Shown: piece by piece, positions 53,381 through 62,481 of the stretch
Position numbering within the stretch: the stretch's first letter is position 1
Layout: every line of letters starts with the position of its first letter
NCBI RefSeq assembly: GCF_000445475.1
Contig: NZ_AUPZ01000005.1
Coordinates: 1-64,000 of the forward strand
From: Sulfurimonas hongkongensis
GTDB taxonomy: Bacteria > Campylobacterota > Campylobacteria > Campylobacterales > Sulfurimonadaceae
Direction: 5' to 3'
Length of the DNA: 64,000 nt
Position numbers and translations under genes: made by a program
The notes under the pieces: generated by a model
What the model was told of the DNA's origin: nothing
What the model saw: the letters and a program-made list of their open reading frames with translations, nothing else
Database searches by the model: none

Positions 53381-55747
53381 TTGTTAAAGTGGATGCTTTT
53401 AGCCTTTTTCTCTTTTAATCTTTTTGCACTTGATATCTCTATGCAAGGTGCAAGAGCAAATTTTGACGACTACTCAACACTCCATATAAAAGATAAAGAC
53501 AGATTTTTATGCAAAGAGATGATAAATGACTTTGAAGAAGTCATTCAGATAGTTTGTGCATTTTCAAAAGCTCCATCAGGAGGATTAAAACCAATCCAAA
53601 ATGATTTTTTTAAGATAGAATCTCAGATAAAGAAAAAAACATTTTTTTTAATAATAACACCTTTTAAAAAGATGAAACTCTATCCTGTTGTATTTAACCT
53701 AAGTCAAGATGATAGTGTTTTTGACGTAAATGCAGAGCTTGCATCTCATTGGGTGGTAGTTGGTTACCTTAAAGAAGTGCCATTTTTAAAAACTCAAGAA
53801 AGCTCAGATGTAGCTATAAATTTCCCATTTTTTTTAGATAAAAACAGACTTCCATATGTAGGAAGTCTTGATATAGAAGGTAAACCTGTTCATATCAAAG
53901 AAGTTAACGATGTAAGCGAATACTTAAAGATTAAAAAGCTTTATGCACAAAAAGAGTATGAAAAATCTTTAGACCTTATAAATGAAGTTATTCGCGAGTA
54001 CCCATCTTCACTCTTTAGAGCTGAACTTCTCTACTACAAAATAAAAGTAAATGCTAAGTTAGAGGGAAATAATGATGAAGTTATAGAACTATCAAAAATC
54101 TACCTAAGAGAGTATTCATCAGATGATAATGTAGCAGAGGTTTTATCTCTCATCGCTAGGGCTTATTCATTAGAAGGAGTTGGCACACAAGCTGACTACT
54201 TCTTTGATAGGCTCTTTAGCGAGCATGAAGAATCACCATTTGCAAAGTGGGGTTATATATATAAAGCCCAGATGCTAGAAGAATCAGGTGCAGCTTCAAA
54301 AGCTCTATCTTTTTATGAAAAAGCTCTTAATGAGACTAGGGACATAGACATAGCAGCTACTGCGGCTTTTAAACTTGCACAATACAATATTTATAGAGAA
54401 AAACATAAAATAGCTAGTGAGTATGCTATGAAAATAGTAAATGCAAAGCCAAGTTTTTTTGTCTCAAAGTATGAAGAGTCTCTTCGTATGATGGACTCCT
54501 TTGCCCAAAAGCAAGAGTATCTAACCGCGGCAGCTATTGCACAATCACTTTTAGATGAGATAAATTTAGAGTATATTGAGTATGAGTCTTTAGTTAAAGA
54601 TGTTGGTATTTGGCTTGCAAAAACTTCTAAAAAACAAGAGGCGTTAGAAGCTCTTAACAACTACTTTGAGACGTTTGTTGATGGGCTCTTTGAGCACGAG
54701 GTTCAAGTAGCAAAAGACTCTCTGTTTTTTGATGTAAGTGATGCAAATTTAAGCACAAAACTAGCTGATTATGACAAGCTTGAAGAGACTTATAGAGATG
54801 ATAGTATAGGCAAAAGAGCTATATACGAAAAAGCTAAATTAATGCTTGAAAACTCAATGTATAAGCAAGTCCTCGAATCTAAAGACAAACTCTTAGAATT
54901 AGATGCAACGGTTTATGAGGACATACAACAAATTATAAACGATGCAGCCGTTGGAGCAATGGAGGAGGCACTAAAAGAAAAAGAGTGTCATAGTGTTTTA
55001 AAAATCTCTACAGAGTACTCTATAAAACTCTCAGATAGTTGGGATGATGGCATCTATGAGTGTGCTATGAAAGGGGCTGATTTTTTACTTGCAAAAAATA
55101 TAGCTTTAAAAAACTTAAAATCAAAAGATTTAGAGGTAAGGAAAAAGTGGCTATATCGTTATATAAAAGTTGATTTTGCAACAGGAAACTATAGTGATGT
55201 TCTAAAGGCATCAAAAGATTTAGTGACACTTATAGCACAAGAGGTAGACTCAGAGTATAAAGATGTTTATAGAATTTTGTTTGATACTTACCAAAGGCTA
55301 GAGAATGAAAACAAGATGATAGAGACTATTGTAGATATCCAAAGGGTCTATGGAGATAGTTATATTGATATAGAGAGATATATTGCAGTGATGGCAATTG
55401 GGAGCCAGAGGAATGACGATAATCTAGTTATAAAGTACGCAAATGAAGTTATGAAGATACAAGAGGCTTCAAGCTCTTACGTACAGAGTCCTTTTGTAGA
55501 GTTTACGCTCTATCAAGCCTATATAAACAAAGAGGACTTAAACAAGGCACTAGAGGTTATAAAGTCTTTAGACGAGATAAAAATTTCAAACTCAAATAGA
55601 GCTAGACAGAAGTATTTGTTAGGGACTGTTTATGAGAAACTTTGGAGAGGCGAAGATGCTCAGAGGGCCTATGAAGACTCCATAGAAGCAGACAAAGATT
55701 CTGCATGGGCTAAGTTGGCTAAGGCGGCTAAAGAGAGCAAGTTGTAG
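53381..55747 (+). CDS. pflA: PflA-like TPR protein of the flagellar motor scaffold
   Basis: A 788-aa secreted or periplasmic protein: a short signal peptide (MLKWMLLAFFSFNLFA), an N-terminal beta-rich part to about residue 165, then many degenerate TPR-like helical pairs, with clear ones near 185-235, 290-330 and 730-785. Its length and its place right after nuoN match C. jejuni PflA (Cj1565c), whose loss gives paralysed flagella and which belongs to the motor's medial disk. TTG start after AAGGAAGA. No other flagellar gene is in the window. Confidence 0.82.
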   Translation: MLKWMLLAFFSFNLFALDISMQGARANFDDYSTLHIKDKDRFLCKEMINDFEEVIQIVCAFSKAPSGGLKPIQNDFFKIESQIKKKTFFLIITPFKKMKLYPVVFNLSQDDSVFDVNAELASHWVVVGYLKEVPFLKTQESSDVAINFPFFLDKNRLPYVGSLDIEGKPVHIKEVNDVSEYLKIKKLYAQKEYEKSLDLINEVIREYPSSLFRAELLYYKIKVNAKLEGNNDEVIELSKIYLREYSSDDNVAEVLSLIARAYSLEGVGTQADYFFDRLFSEHEESPFAKWGYIYKAQMLEESGAASKALSFYEKALNETRDIDIAATAAFKLAQYNIYREKHKIASEYAMKIVNAKPSFFVSKYEESLRMMDSFAQKQEYLTAAAIAQSLLDEINLEYIEYESLVKDVGIWLAKTSKKQEALEALNNYFETFVDGLFEHEVQVAKDSLFFDVSDANLSTKLADYDKLEETYRDDSIGKRAIYEKAKLMLENSMYKQVLESKDKLLELDATVYEDIQQIINDAAVGAMEEALKEKECHSVLKISTEYSIKLSDSWDDGIYECAMKGADFLLAKNIALKNLKSKDLEVRKKWLYRYIKVDFATGNYSDVLKASKDLVTLIAQEVDSEYKDVYRILFDTYQRLENENKMIETIVDIQRVYGDSYIDIERYIAVMAIGSQRNDDNLVIKYANEVMKIQEASSSYVQSPFVEFTLYQAYINKEDLNKALEVIKSLDEIKISNSNRARQKYLLGTVYEKLWRGEDAQRAYEDSIEADKDSAWAKLAKAAKESKL

Positions 55748-55810
55748 GTTAAAACTCTGAGAACTTTTTAGATGGCATACACTTCCGCCACTCCGTGCTT
55801 AGTACAGAGT

Positions 55811-55880
55811 CTCATGAACTCTTTAAAAGCATGAGATCCTGAATCAAGTTCAGGATGACGAAAAGTGACTCAGGATGACG
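55811..55880. repeat. Dispersed repeat copy B with nested palindromes and a direct repeat
   Basis: CTCATG/CATGAG arms (55811-55835) are followed by the palindrome ATCCTGAA-tcaag-TTCAGGAT (55836-55856) and then a tandem CAGGATGACG at 55851-55860 and 55871-55880. Bases 55830-55849 match copy A at 33327-33346 in 18 of 20 positions. It fills the gap between the convergent pflA and nuclease genes. Confidence 0.6.
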
Positions 55881-55893
55881 GTTGGTCATGTGT

Positions 55894-56328
55894 TTACTTT
55901 AGTTTCTCAAAAAATCCATTAAACTCTCTTAGAAGTTTTTTATCGTTTGTTATATATAAAACTTCATAATTTTTTTTAAAACTCTTCTTAGTCCAGTTTG
56001 GGCTTCCAAAGGCAACTATTTTTTTGTCAAATATAGCTATCTTTGTGTGGAGCTTTTTATCTAGTGTTTTGGCTTTTATATTTTTAAAATTAACATCTTT
56101 TTTATCATAAAAAACTTTTACTATAACGCCTCTTTTTTGGGCTTTTTGCAATAACTTTACTAGTTTTTTATCTCCAAAATTATACATGGCTATATCTATA
56201 CTATGTTTTGAAGAATTAATGAGTTTTTCAATATCATCTTTAGCTCTTTTAGCATCTTTTGGAAAAAAGTAAAGAGAGCTCTTGGCATATAAATTTATGC
56301 TTATTAGCAAGATTAAAAAGAGTTTCAT
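55894..56328 (-). CDS. Secreted phospholipase-D-family nuclease (Nuc/NucT-like)
   Basis: A 144-aa protein with a signal peptide (MKLFLILLISINLYA) and a single HKD motif, LHTKIAIFDKKIVAFGSPNW, near residues 93-112; such enzymes act as dimers to cut nucleic acid phosphodiester bonds. It is shorter than most (about 155-190 aa) but keeps the whole PLD core. H. pylori NucT is a comparable surface nuclease. Its start overlaps the miaA stop by four bases, so it is read with miaA. Substrate is inferred. Confidence 0.82.
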   Translation of the reverse strand: MKLFLILLISINLYAKSSLYFFPKDAKRAKDDIEKLINSSKHSIDIAMYNFGDKKLVKLLQKAQKRGVIVKVFYDKKDVNFKNIKAKTLDKKLHTKIAIFDKKIVAFGSPNWTKKSFKKNYEVLYITNDKKLLREFNGFFEKLK

Positions 56329-57218
56329 GTTAGTAAAACTTCTAGTTCATTTAGTTTTGCAGATCTAATATTTTCAAATTGTGTGCGGTTAAAAGTTTGT
56401 TGCCTTTTTGCAAGCTGCGCTGTGTGAGTTGAGATTAGCTCACTCATCTGCTCTTTTGTGCTCTTACCATCAAGAAAGTCTAAGACTTCAACTATGCCTA
56501 TGGCGCTCATAGAGTGGGGCGACCTTGTGTACTTTTGCTCTAGATAACAGACTTCATCAATAAGTCCGGAGTCAAGCATCTTTTTAGTTCTCTTTGCAAT
56601 TCTTTTGTGTAAAATATCTCTATCTACATCAATATTATAGATATCAAGATTTTTTATAATAGGCTTTGGAGGATTTGCTCTAAAGTACTCACTTGGAGTA
56701 AGCCCAGAAGCCCTATAGATGAAAAGTGCCTTTTCTATCCTGTATGAGTCGTTTGGACTTATGTTTTTCATGTACTCTTTGTCGGCATCATAGAGTAGAT
56801 TGTAGCACTCATTTAGCTCACAAAGCTCCTCTTTTACAAGAAGTTTTATCTTGGCATCTATAGTTGGGAGGGGCGATAATCCATTTAGAAGAGACTTTAG
56901 ATAAAAGGAAGTCCCACCAACTATGATAAGATTTTTGTTATCTTTTTGACACAGTTCTTTTACTTGTTTATAGAGGTTTATAAAAATCTCTACAGAAAAA
57001 TACTCATCTGGGTAGAGCATATCTATGCCAAAATGTTTAACACTTGCAAGTTCATCTTTTGATGGCTTTGCTGAGACAATATCGATCTCTTTGTAGATAC
57101 TAAGAGAGTCTATAGAGAGGATATAAGCATCAAATTTTTGTGCGACTTTGATAGCTAAATCACTCTTTCCTGATGCGGTTGGTCCTATGATTGAGAGTTG
57201 TTTTATGGGAGTGTTCAT
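56325..57218 (-). CDS. miaA: tRNA dimethylallyltransferase
   Basis: A 297-aa enzyme adding a dimethylallyl group to A37 of tRNAs that read UNN codons. Seen: P-loop GPTASGKSDLA near residues 12-22, DSLSIYKEIDIVSAKPS near 37-53, GGTSFYLKSLLNGL near 100-113, and the final SAIGIVEV region. Its start codon interlocks with that of divergent mqnP, and a minus-strand TATAAT six bases upstream predicts a leaderless transcript. Confidence 0.96.
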   Translation of the reverse strand: MNTPIKQLSIIGPTASGKSDLAIKVAQKFDAYILSIDSLSIYKEIDIVSAKPSKDELASVKHFGIDMLYPDEYFSVEIFINLYKQVKELCQKDNKNLIIVGGTSFYLKSLLNGLSPLPTIDAKIKLLVKEELCELNECYNLLYDADKEYMKNISPNDSYRIEKALFIYRASGLTPSEYFRANPPKPIIKNLDIYNIDVDRDILHKRIAKRTKKMLDSGLIDEVCYLEQKYTRSPHSMSAIGIVEVLDFLDGKSTKEQMSELISTHTAQLAKRQQTFNRTQFENIRSAKLNELEVLLT

Positions 57219-58146
57219 GGCAAAATTATATCATTTTAAATCAACTTTGGGTAAAATAAACTCAAAAATCTCTCAAGGCAAAAGCTTGCAAAAATATATC
57301 AACAAAATAAAAGACTTTAATGAACTTGTGATGTTTGAACACTCTATATTTTCTCTGCCATTTATATTTATAGCTATGATAGTTGCAGCTGATGGCTGGT
57401 TTGGTTTTTGGTTGCTTTTAATGGGCGTTTTAGCGGCTATTAGTGCTAGAAACTTCGCTATGGGTTTAAACAGATATGCCGATAGGGACATAGATGCCGC
57501 AAACCCTAGAACAAAGGCACGTCCAAATGTTGATGGCAGGCTTGATAGCACAAGCATTATGATTTTTGTAGTTGTAAATGCTTTGGTTTTTGTAGCAGTA
57601 GCTTACATGATAAATGATTTAGCACTAAAGCTTAGTCTTCCTATCTTGTTTATTTTAGGCTCTTACTCTTACTTTAAAAGGTTTTCTCATTTTGCACACA
57701 TGGTTCTAGGCATCTCTTTGGGTTTAGCCCCTATTGCTGGGGTTGTTGCAGTTGAGGCAAATATTCCACCTTGGTCGGTGATACTTAGTCTCGGTGTTAT
57801 CTTTTGGGTGGCTGGATTTGACCTACTCTACTCACTTCAAGATATAGAGTTTGATGTAAAACATTCACTCTATTCTATTCCTTCAAGATTTGGAGCTGAG
57901 GCTACCCTTTTTATCTCATTTTTGTTTCATATGTTAAGTGTTATATTTTGGGCTCTGTTTGTTTGGATAGCTGGACTTGGGCTTTTTGCTTATGTGGCAG
58001 TGATACTTAGTGCTATTATGCTAGGATATGAACACAAGATTGTAAGGCGTGACTTTACTCAGATAGATCGTGCTTTTTTTACAGTAAACGGCTACCTTGG
58101 AGTCGCTTTTTTAATCTTTATCATTTTAGATAAGGTTTTTTCATGA
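57217..58146 (+). CDS. mqnP: UbiA-family prenyltransferase of the futalosine menaquinone pathway
   Basis: A 309-aa inner-membrane enzyme with about eight spans. Seen: the first aspartate motif NRYADRDIDAANPRTKARP near residues 84-102 and the second, YSLQDIEFDVKHSLYSIP. It prenylates the naphthoate made by the futalosine route used by Campylobacterota. The MqnP name rests on lineage and family; UbiA proper is the alternative. Start 57217 follows GGGAG; a start at 57148 would lie inside miaA. It overlaps the next gene by four bases (ATGA). Confidence 0.85.
   Translation: MAKLYHFKSTLGKINSKISQGKSLQKYINKIKDFNELVMFEHSIFSLPFIFIAMIVAADGWFGFWLLLMGVLAAISARNFAMGLNRYADRDIDAANPRTKARPNVDGRLDSTSIMIFVVVNALVFVAVAYMINDLALKLSLPILFILGSYSYFKRFSHFAHMVLGISLGLAPIAGVVAVEANIPPWSVILSLGVIFWVAGFDLLYSLQDIEFDVKHSLYSIPSRFGAEATLFISFLFHMLSVIFWALFVWIAGLGLFAYVAVILSAIMLGYEHKIVRRDFTQIDRAFFTVNGYLGVAFLIFIILDKVFS
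57225..57230 (-). promoter_or_regulatory. -10 box of miaA inside the mqnP coding start
   Basis: On the minus strand TATAAT ends six bases before the miaA ATG at 57218, so the transcript should begin at the start codon. The box lies within codons 3-5 of mqnP, and no ribosome-binding site is evident for miaA. Confidence 0.5.
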
Positions 58147-58658
58147 ATGTCCGTCTAGTTGCATCTCATATTAGCATGGCTTATGATGAAGTTAGTGTAA
58201 ATGAAGAGGAATTTAAAAAAGAGTTCTCAAAACTAAGTGAGAGTGACGATGATCCTATAAGCCAATGGTTAAAACTAGCTAAAGGAAGAGGTGAGACAGC
58301 TGAGAGTGACCCAGTACTACTAAACTTAATTGTAGAGCTTCACAGAAAAATAGATGCACTTGAGATGTTTTTAAAAAATGAAAAACCAAAAAGAGTCTAT
58401 TTAGAACATAAGGTAGATATAGAATCTATAGGTTTTGAACACTTTAAAGTTAGCTCAGATGTTTTTGTTAGCGGAGTAGATTATTATGGAAGGGTTGAGA
58501 TGCCAGTACACCCAAAAAGAGATGTGCCGATTTTCTTTAAAGCCGTAGACTCATCACTTGCAGAGATCACAAAGATACATGAGAGAGACGAAAAAGAGTG
58601 GGGCGCATATCTGACAGCTAGAGAGAGAGTTCTTATACGCGAGGCTAAGGCTAAATGA
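58143..58658 (+). CDS. Conserved-looking cytoplasmic protein of unknown function
   Basis: A 171-aa charged protein with no signal peptide or membrane span. Residues 55-80 look like a short coiled helix (LLNLIVELHRKIDALEMFL); residues 88-130 (IGFEHFKVSSDVFVSGVDYYG) look beta-rich and vaguely PilZ-like, which I cannot confirm. It overlaps both neighbours by four bases, so it is translated as part of an mqnP-to-ftsW run. I do not recognise the family. Confidence 0.65.
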   Translation: MNVRLVASHISMAYDEVSVNEEEFKKEFSKLSESDDDPISQWLKLAKGRGETAESDPVLLNLIVELHRKIDALEMFLKNEKPKRVYLEHKVDIESIGFEHFKVSSDVFVSGVDYYGRVEMPVHPKRDVPIFFKAVDSSLAEITKIHERDEKEWGAYLTARERVLIREAKAK

Positions 58659-59176
58659 AGTATCTTGAGTTTTTAAATATAGAGTACATTGTAGTTGCAA
58701 TGGCTGCAATGATTTTGTATCTTATCTATTTTGTATTATCAAAAGACTCAGAATCACATAAAAATATCCGCTCAGTTGCATCAGTAGTTGAAGACTTAAA
58801 TAGGGAGATTTTCTACTTAAAAAAAGAGTTAGACACTACTAAAAAAGAGATAAAAGCACACAACACTCGTATGAGTGATGAAGATATTTACGCAGAGGTA
58901 GAGAGAACTACATATGACTTAGTAAAGCCAGTCTCTCTAGGGCTTAAAAGAGTTGAAGAGACTCTTGTAGTTATGGATGAGCAGCTAAATCTTAGAATTG
59001 CAACTATACAAAGTGGAGTAAAACAGATATCCATCCCTACCTCAGTTCATGGAAATGATGATGAGAAAATCATCTCACTTTTCAAACAAGGCGTCTCCCT
59101 AGAGACAATCTCAAAAGAGTTGCATATCTCAAAAGCAGAAGTAGAGTTTGTCCTAAAGATAAATAAAATCAAATAA
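58655..59176 (+). CDS. Membrane-anchored coiled-coil protein with C-terminal HTH-like segment
   Basis: A 173-aa protein: one hydrophobic span near residues 8-27, a coiled coil near 36-72 (VVEDLNREIFYLKKELDTT), a middle helical part, and a C-terminal helix-turn-helix-like stretch, IISLFKQGVSLETISKELHI, near 139-158. The orientation suggests an inner-membrane anchor with the helix-turn-helix in the cytoplasm. It sits directly before ftsW, sharing TAATG, so a cell-envelope or division role is possible. Function unknown. Confidence 0.65.
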   Translation: MKYLEFLNIEYIVVAMAAMILYLIYFVLSKDSESHKNIRSVASVVEDLNREIFYLKKELDTTKKEIKAHNTRMSDEDIYAEVERTTYDLVKPVSLGLKRVEETLVVMDEQLNLRIATIQSGVKQISIPTSVHGNDDEKIISLFKQGVSLETISKELHISKAEVEFVLKINKIK

Positions 59177-60336
59177 TGGCAGATAGAAAACTCTTTACAC
59201 TAGTCTCAATGATGATTTTAATAAGTATCATCCTTACCTACTCACTCTCAGCATATACAACTTTGCTCTTTGGGGTAAATGAGTTTCATTTTGCTCTAAG
59301 ACAAGCTATCTTTGGCTTTATTGCTATTGTTATCATTTGGTCGCTTGCTCAGTTAAATCCTGATAAATGGCTAAAAATAGTAGGTTTGACTCTATTTTTT
59401 GGCTCTATGCTTATGATGATAGCGATGCCATTTTTGCCAGAGAACCTAGTCTCAGAAGTTGGCGGTGCAAAGAGATGGATAAAGCTTTTTGGATTCTCCC
59501 TTGCTCCTGTAGAGTTTTTTAAAGTTGGTTTTGTCTATTTTTTGGCTTGGAGTTTTTCAAGAAAATTAGGCCATCACGATGGTATGGGAATCGGTGCAGA
59601 GTTCAAGCGCTTTACCCCTTATGCTTTAGTTTTTGTTGGAGCTATGTTTATGATAGCTTTTATACAAAATGATTTAGGACAAGTTGTTGTACTTGGAATG
59701 ACTCTGCTTTTTATGCTTATGTTTGCAGGGAGTAGTTTTAGATTTTTCCTCTCACTCCTCTCCATCTCTATGATATTTTTTGTCTTTTTTATTATGATGG
59801 CTGAGCATCGCATAAGTAGGATAAAATCGTGGTGGGCACTGGCTCAAAACAGCGTACTAGAGCTTTTTCCAGCAGCCATTGCTAGTAAGCTAAGAGTTCC
59901 AACAGAGATAGAACCATATCAGATAGGACACTCACTAAATGCTATACATAATGGTGGCATCTTTGGAACAGGTTTAGCAAATGGAACTTTTAAACTTGGT
60001 TTTTTAAGTGAGGTTCACACAGACTTTGTTTTAGCAGGACTTGCAGAAGAGTTTGGTTTTGTAGGTGTTTTTTTGGTGGTTATACTTTTTATGTGGATAC
60101 TGCAGAGAGTCTTTAAGATAGCAAACCGTTCAAAGGATAGATGCTCTTATCTTTTTTCACTTGGAGTTGGCTTACTTTTGTCATTTGCTTTTTTGATAAA
60201 TGCTTATGGTATAAGTGGAATAACCCCTATAAAAGGTATCTCTGTTCCTTTTTTAAGCTATGGTGGATCTGCCATTATAGCCTCAGCTATGGCGGTTGGG
60301 ATGGTGCTTATGGCATCTAGAAAAGCAAAGATGTAA
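59176..60336 (+). CDS. ftsW: Peptidoglycan glycosyltransferase FtsW (SEDS family)
   Basis: A 386-aa inner-membrane protein with about ten spans that polymerises lipid II at the division site. Seen: GGAKRWI near residue 96, the SEDS core HSLNAIHNGGIFGTGLANG near 256-274, EVHTDFVLAGLAEEFG near 281-296, and SVPFLSYGGSAI near 356-367. The neighbouring murG supports FtsW over the paralogue RodA. Confidence 0.92.
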   Translation: MADRKLFTLVSMMILISIILTYSLSAYTTLLFGVNEFHFALRQAIFGFIAIVIIWSLAQLNPDKWLKIVGLTLFFGSMLMMIAMPFLPENLVSEVGGAKRWIKLFGFSLAPVEFFKVGFVYFLAWSFSRKLGHHDGMGIGAEFKRFTPYALVFVGAMFMIAFIQNDLGQVVVLGMTLLFMLMFAGSSFRFFLSLLSISMIFFVFFIMMAEHRISRIKSWWALAQNSVLELFPAAIASKLRVPTEIEPYQIGHSLNAIHNGGIFGTGLANGTFKLGFLSEVHTDFVLAGLAEEFGFVGVFLVVILFMWILQRVFKIANRSKDRCSYLFSLGVGLLLSFAFLINAYGISGITPIKGISVPFLSYGGSAIIASAMAVGMVLMASRKAKM

Positions 60337-60348
60337 AGAGGTGTTTAT

Positions 60349-61368
60349 TTGAAGTTATGCATAACAGGTGGAGGAACAGGAGGGCATTTGATGATAGCTG
60401 ATGCACTAGCTACCAAAGCACTAGAGAATGGATTTGAAGTGATTTTTATAGGCTCAACAAGTGGGCAGGACAGAAAATATTTTGAGGGTAAAAGCAACTT
60501 TTCTTATGTCTATTTTTTAAACAGTAGTGGTGTGGTAAATAAAAGGGGTTTTGCTAAAGTAAAAGCCATGTGGAATATCTTTCGTGCATTTTTAGTTTCA
60601 AGAGAGATACTAAAAAGACATAAAATAGAGGCTACTTATAGTGTGGGAGGTTTCTCAGCAGCTGCAGCATCTTTTGCCTCGTTAAGCCTAAGAATCTCAC
60701 TCTTTATCCATGAACAAAATGCAGTTCTTGGGAGGCTTAACTCTCTTTTAAAGCCATATGCAAAGAGGTTTGTCTCAGCTTATGATAAAGATTCGTCCAT
60801 AAAAGGTTACCCCGTAAAAGATGTGTTTTTTAAGAGTCAAAGAATAAGAGAGAGTTTAAAGTGTATCATATTTTTAGGTGGCTCTCATGGGGCAAAAGCC
60901 ATTAATGACCTAGCTCTTAGCGTGGCACAAGAGCTTAAAAAAAGAGATATAAAAATCATCCATCAAGCGGGAGAGAGTGATTATGAGAGAGTCAAACAAG
61001 AGTATAAGGACTTAGGTGTTGAAGTAGAACTTTACGGATTTACTAAGGACTTAGACAAGCTTATCTCTAGAGCAGACTTAGCGGTAAGCCGCGCAGGAGC
61101 TAGTACACTTTGGGAGCTTAGTGCAAATGGACTCCCAGCTCTTTTTGTTCCATATCCTTACGCTGCATCTGACCATCAGTATCACAATGCTAGTTTTATT
61201 GTAAAAAATGAACTAGGTTGGTGTCAAAGAGAGGGAGATGAATTAAGAGAAAAACTCCTTAGCACCGTTGGTAAGCCATTAGAGCAAAAGAGTAAAAAAC
61301 TTATAGAGTACTCGATAAAAGGAGTTGCAGATATGATGATAAAAGATATAAAAGAGACACTTAAATGA
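60349..61368 (+). CDS. murG: UDP-GlcNAc:lipid I transferase
   Basis: A 339-aa peripheral membrane glycosyltransferase that makes lipid II. Seen: the G-loop TGGGTGGHLMIADALA at the start, YSVGGFSAAAASFAS near residue 102, HEQNAVLGRLN near 125, FLGGSHGAKAIND near 178, and SRAGASTLWELSANGLPALFVPYPYA near 244. TTG start with AGAGG. Coupled to the DedA gene by a four-base overlap. Confidence 0.96.
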   Translation: MKLCITGGGTGGHLMIADALATKALENGFEVIFIGSTSGQDRKYFEGKSNFSYVYFLNSSGVVNKRGFAKVKAMWNIFRAFLVSREILKRHKIEATYSVGGFSAAAASFASLSLRISLFIHEQNAVLGRLNSLLKPYAKRFVSAYDKDSSIKGYPVKDVFFKSQRIRESLKCIIFLGGSHGAKAINDLALSVAQELKKRDIKIIHQAGESDYERVKQEYKDLGVEVELYGFTKDLDKLISRADLAVSRAGASTLWELSANGLPALFVPYPYAASDHQYHNASFIVKNELGWCQREGDELREKLLSTVGKPLEQKSKKLIEYSIKGVADMMIKDIKETLK

Positions 61369-61967
61369 TAAAAGAGTTAGCACAAGGTTTAGTTGACTTA
61401 ATATTTGACTGGGGATACCTTGGTATCTTTTTGCTGATGGCAATAGAGAGTTCATTTATCCCTTTTCCAAGTGAGATTATTCTTGTTCCAGCGGGATATT
61501 TAGCATCACAAAATCAGATGAGTATATCTATGATAATGTTTAGTGGGCTTAGTGGCTCAATGCTTGGAGCATTTATAAACTACTATCTTGCTCTTAGTTT
61601 GGGTAGGAGGTTTTTAAAAAAGTATGGAAAGTATTTTTTTATTAAAGGGAGTGCACTAGATAAGATGGACAATTTCTTTTATAAACATGGTCATATCTCC
61701 ACTTTTACTGGAAGGCTTATCCCAGGGATTAGGCAACTTATATCTATCCCAGCGGGTTTAGCTCGCATGAATATAGTCACTTTCTCCATCTACACAGCAT
61801 TAGGAGCTGGCATCTGGGCGTTGATACTTACTATGCTTGGATATTTTATAGGCGAAAATCAAGAGCTACTAAGTATTTACTTAAAACAGATTATTATTGT
61901 GGTCTTGGTTATCTTAGCCCTGTTGACATCTTGGTATGTTTACTATCAAAAAGGAATTAAAAGTTGA
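61365..61967 (+). CDS. DedA-family membrane protein
   Basis: A 200-aa inner-membrane protein with about five hydrophobic spans. Seen: ESSFIPFPSEIILVPAGYLA near residues 28-47 and the conserved FTGRLIPGIRQLISIPAG near 114-131, both typical of DedA/SNARE-associated proteins. Family members act in undecaprenyl phosphate or lipid recycling in several bacteria, which suits its place after murG. Confidence 0.9.
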   Translation: MIKELAQGLVDLIFDWGYLGIFLLMAIESSFIPFPSEIILVPAGYLASQNQMSISMIMFSGLSGSMLGAFINYYLALSLGRRFLKKYGKYFFIKGSALDKMDNFFYKHGHISTFTGRLIPGIRQLISIPAGLARMNIVTFSIYTALGAGIWALILTMLGYFIGENQELLSIYLKQIIIVVLVILALLTSWYVYYQKGIKS

Positions 61968-62428
61968 ACAATTTACAATATATGTTTCACTCAGGATTTT
62001 TAGGAACAAGAGCACCATTTTTTATGGATGTGGTCACACTTATAGTAGCGTTATTACCGCTTTTAGTAGCAAGTGTCATCTTTTTAGCTAGAGCTAAAAA
62101 GTATAAACTTCACTCCTATGCACAGATATTTATATTTGCATTTTCTGTTATAATTTTAGGATATTTTGAGACTGGTGTGAGAATGGCTGGCGGATTTAAC
62201 GTGTTTATGCAAGAGAGTTCAGTCTCACACAACTACGCTTTTATAGTCTTAGTGTTTCATATAGCAATCTCCATCATTACGCTAATAATTTGGGGTATGG
62301 CTATTTTTATGGCCAAAAAGCTACTTCGTCAAAACAAACACAAAAAGATAGGGCTCATAACATTTATGGGAGTAACACTAACTTCACTAACAGGCATCTG
62401 GGTTTACTTTTTGATGTTTGTTTATTGA
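61964..62428 (+). CDS. DUF420-like four-span membrane protein
   Basis: A 154-aa inner-membrane protein with four hydrophobic spans near residues 20-42, 52-70, 90-115 and 128-150. His and Glu residues in the spans (SHNYAFIVLVFHIAIS, GYFETGV) fit the DUF420 type, sometimes tied to cytochrome oxidase assembly or haem-related roles. TTG start overlaps the DedA stop (TTGA) with AAGGA eight bases upstream; ATG 61982 is the alternative. Family assignment is tentative. Confidence 0.65.
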   Translation: MNNLQYMFHSGFLGTRAPFFMDVVTLIVALLPLLVASVIFLARAKKYKLHSYAQIFIFAFSVIILGYFETGVRMAGGFNVFMQESSVSHNYAFIVLVFHIAISIITLIIWGMAIFMAKKLLRQNKHKKIGLITFMGVTLTSLTGIWVYFLMFVY

Positions 62429-62481
62429 GGTGTTAAGTGTTGAGAAATGTGAGATTTTGAAGCTTGTCAAGATTTTTGCAA

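Noticed and set aside
55811-55880. A CRISPR array suspected from CAGGATGACG repeats
   Set aside because: Only two short copies 20 bases apart are present with no regular spacers; palindromic repeat decay explains it better.
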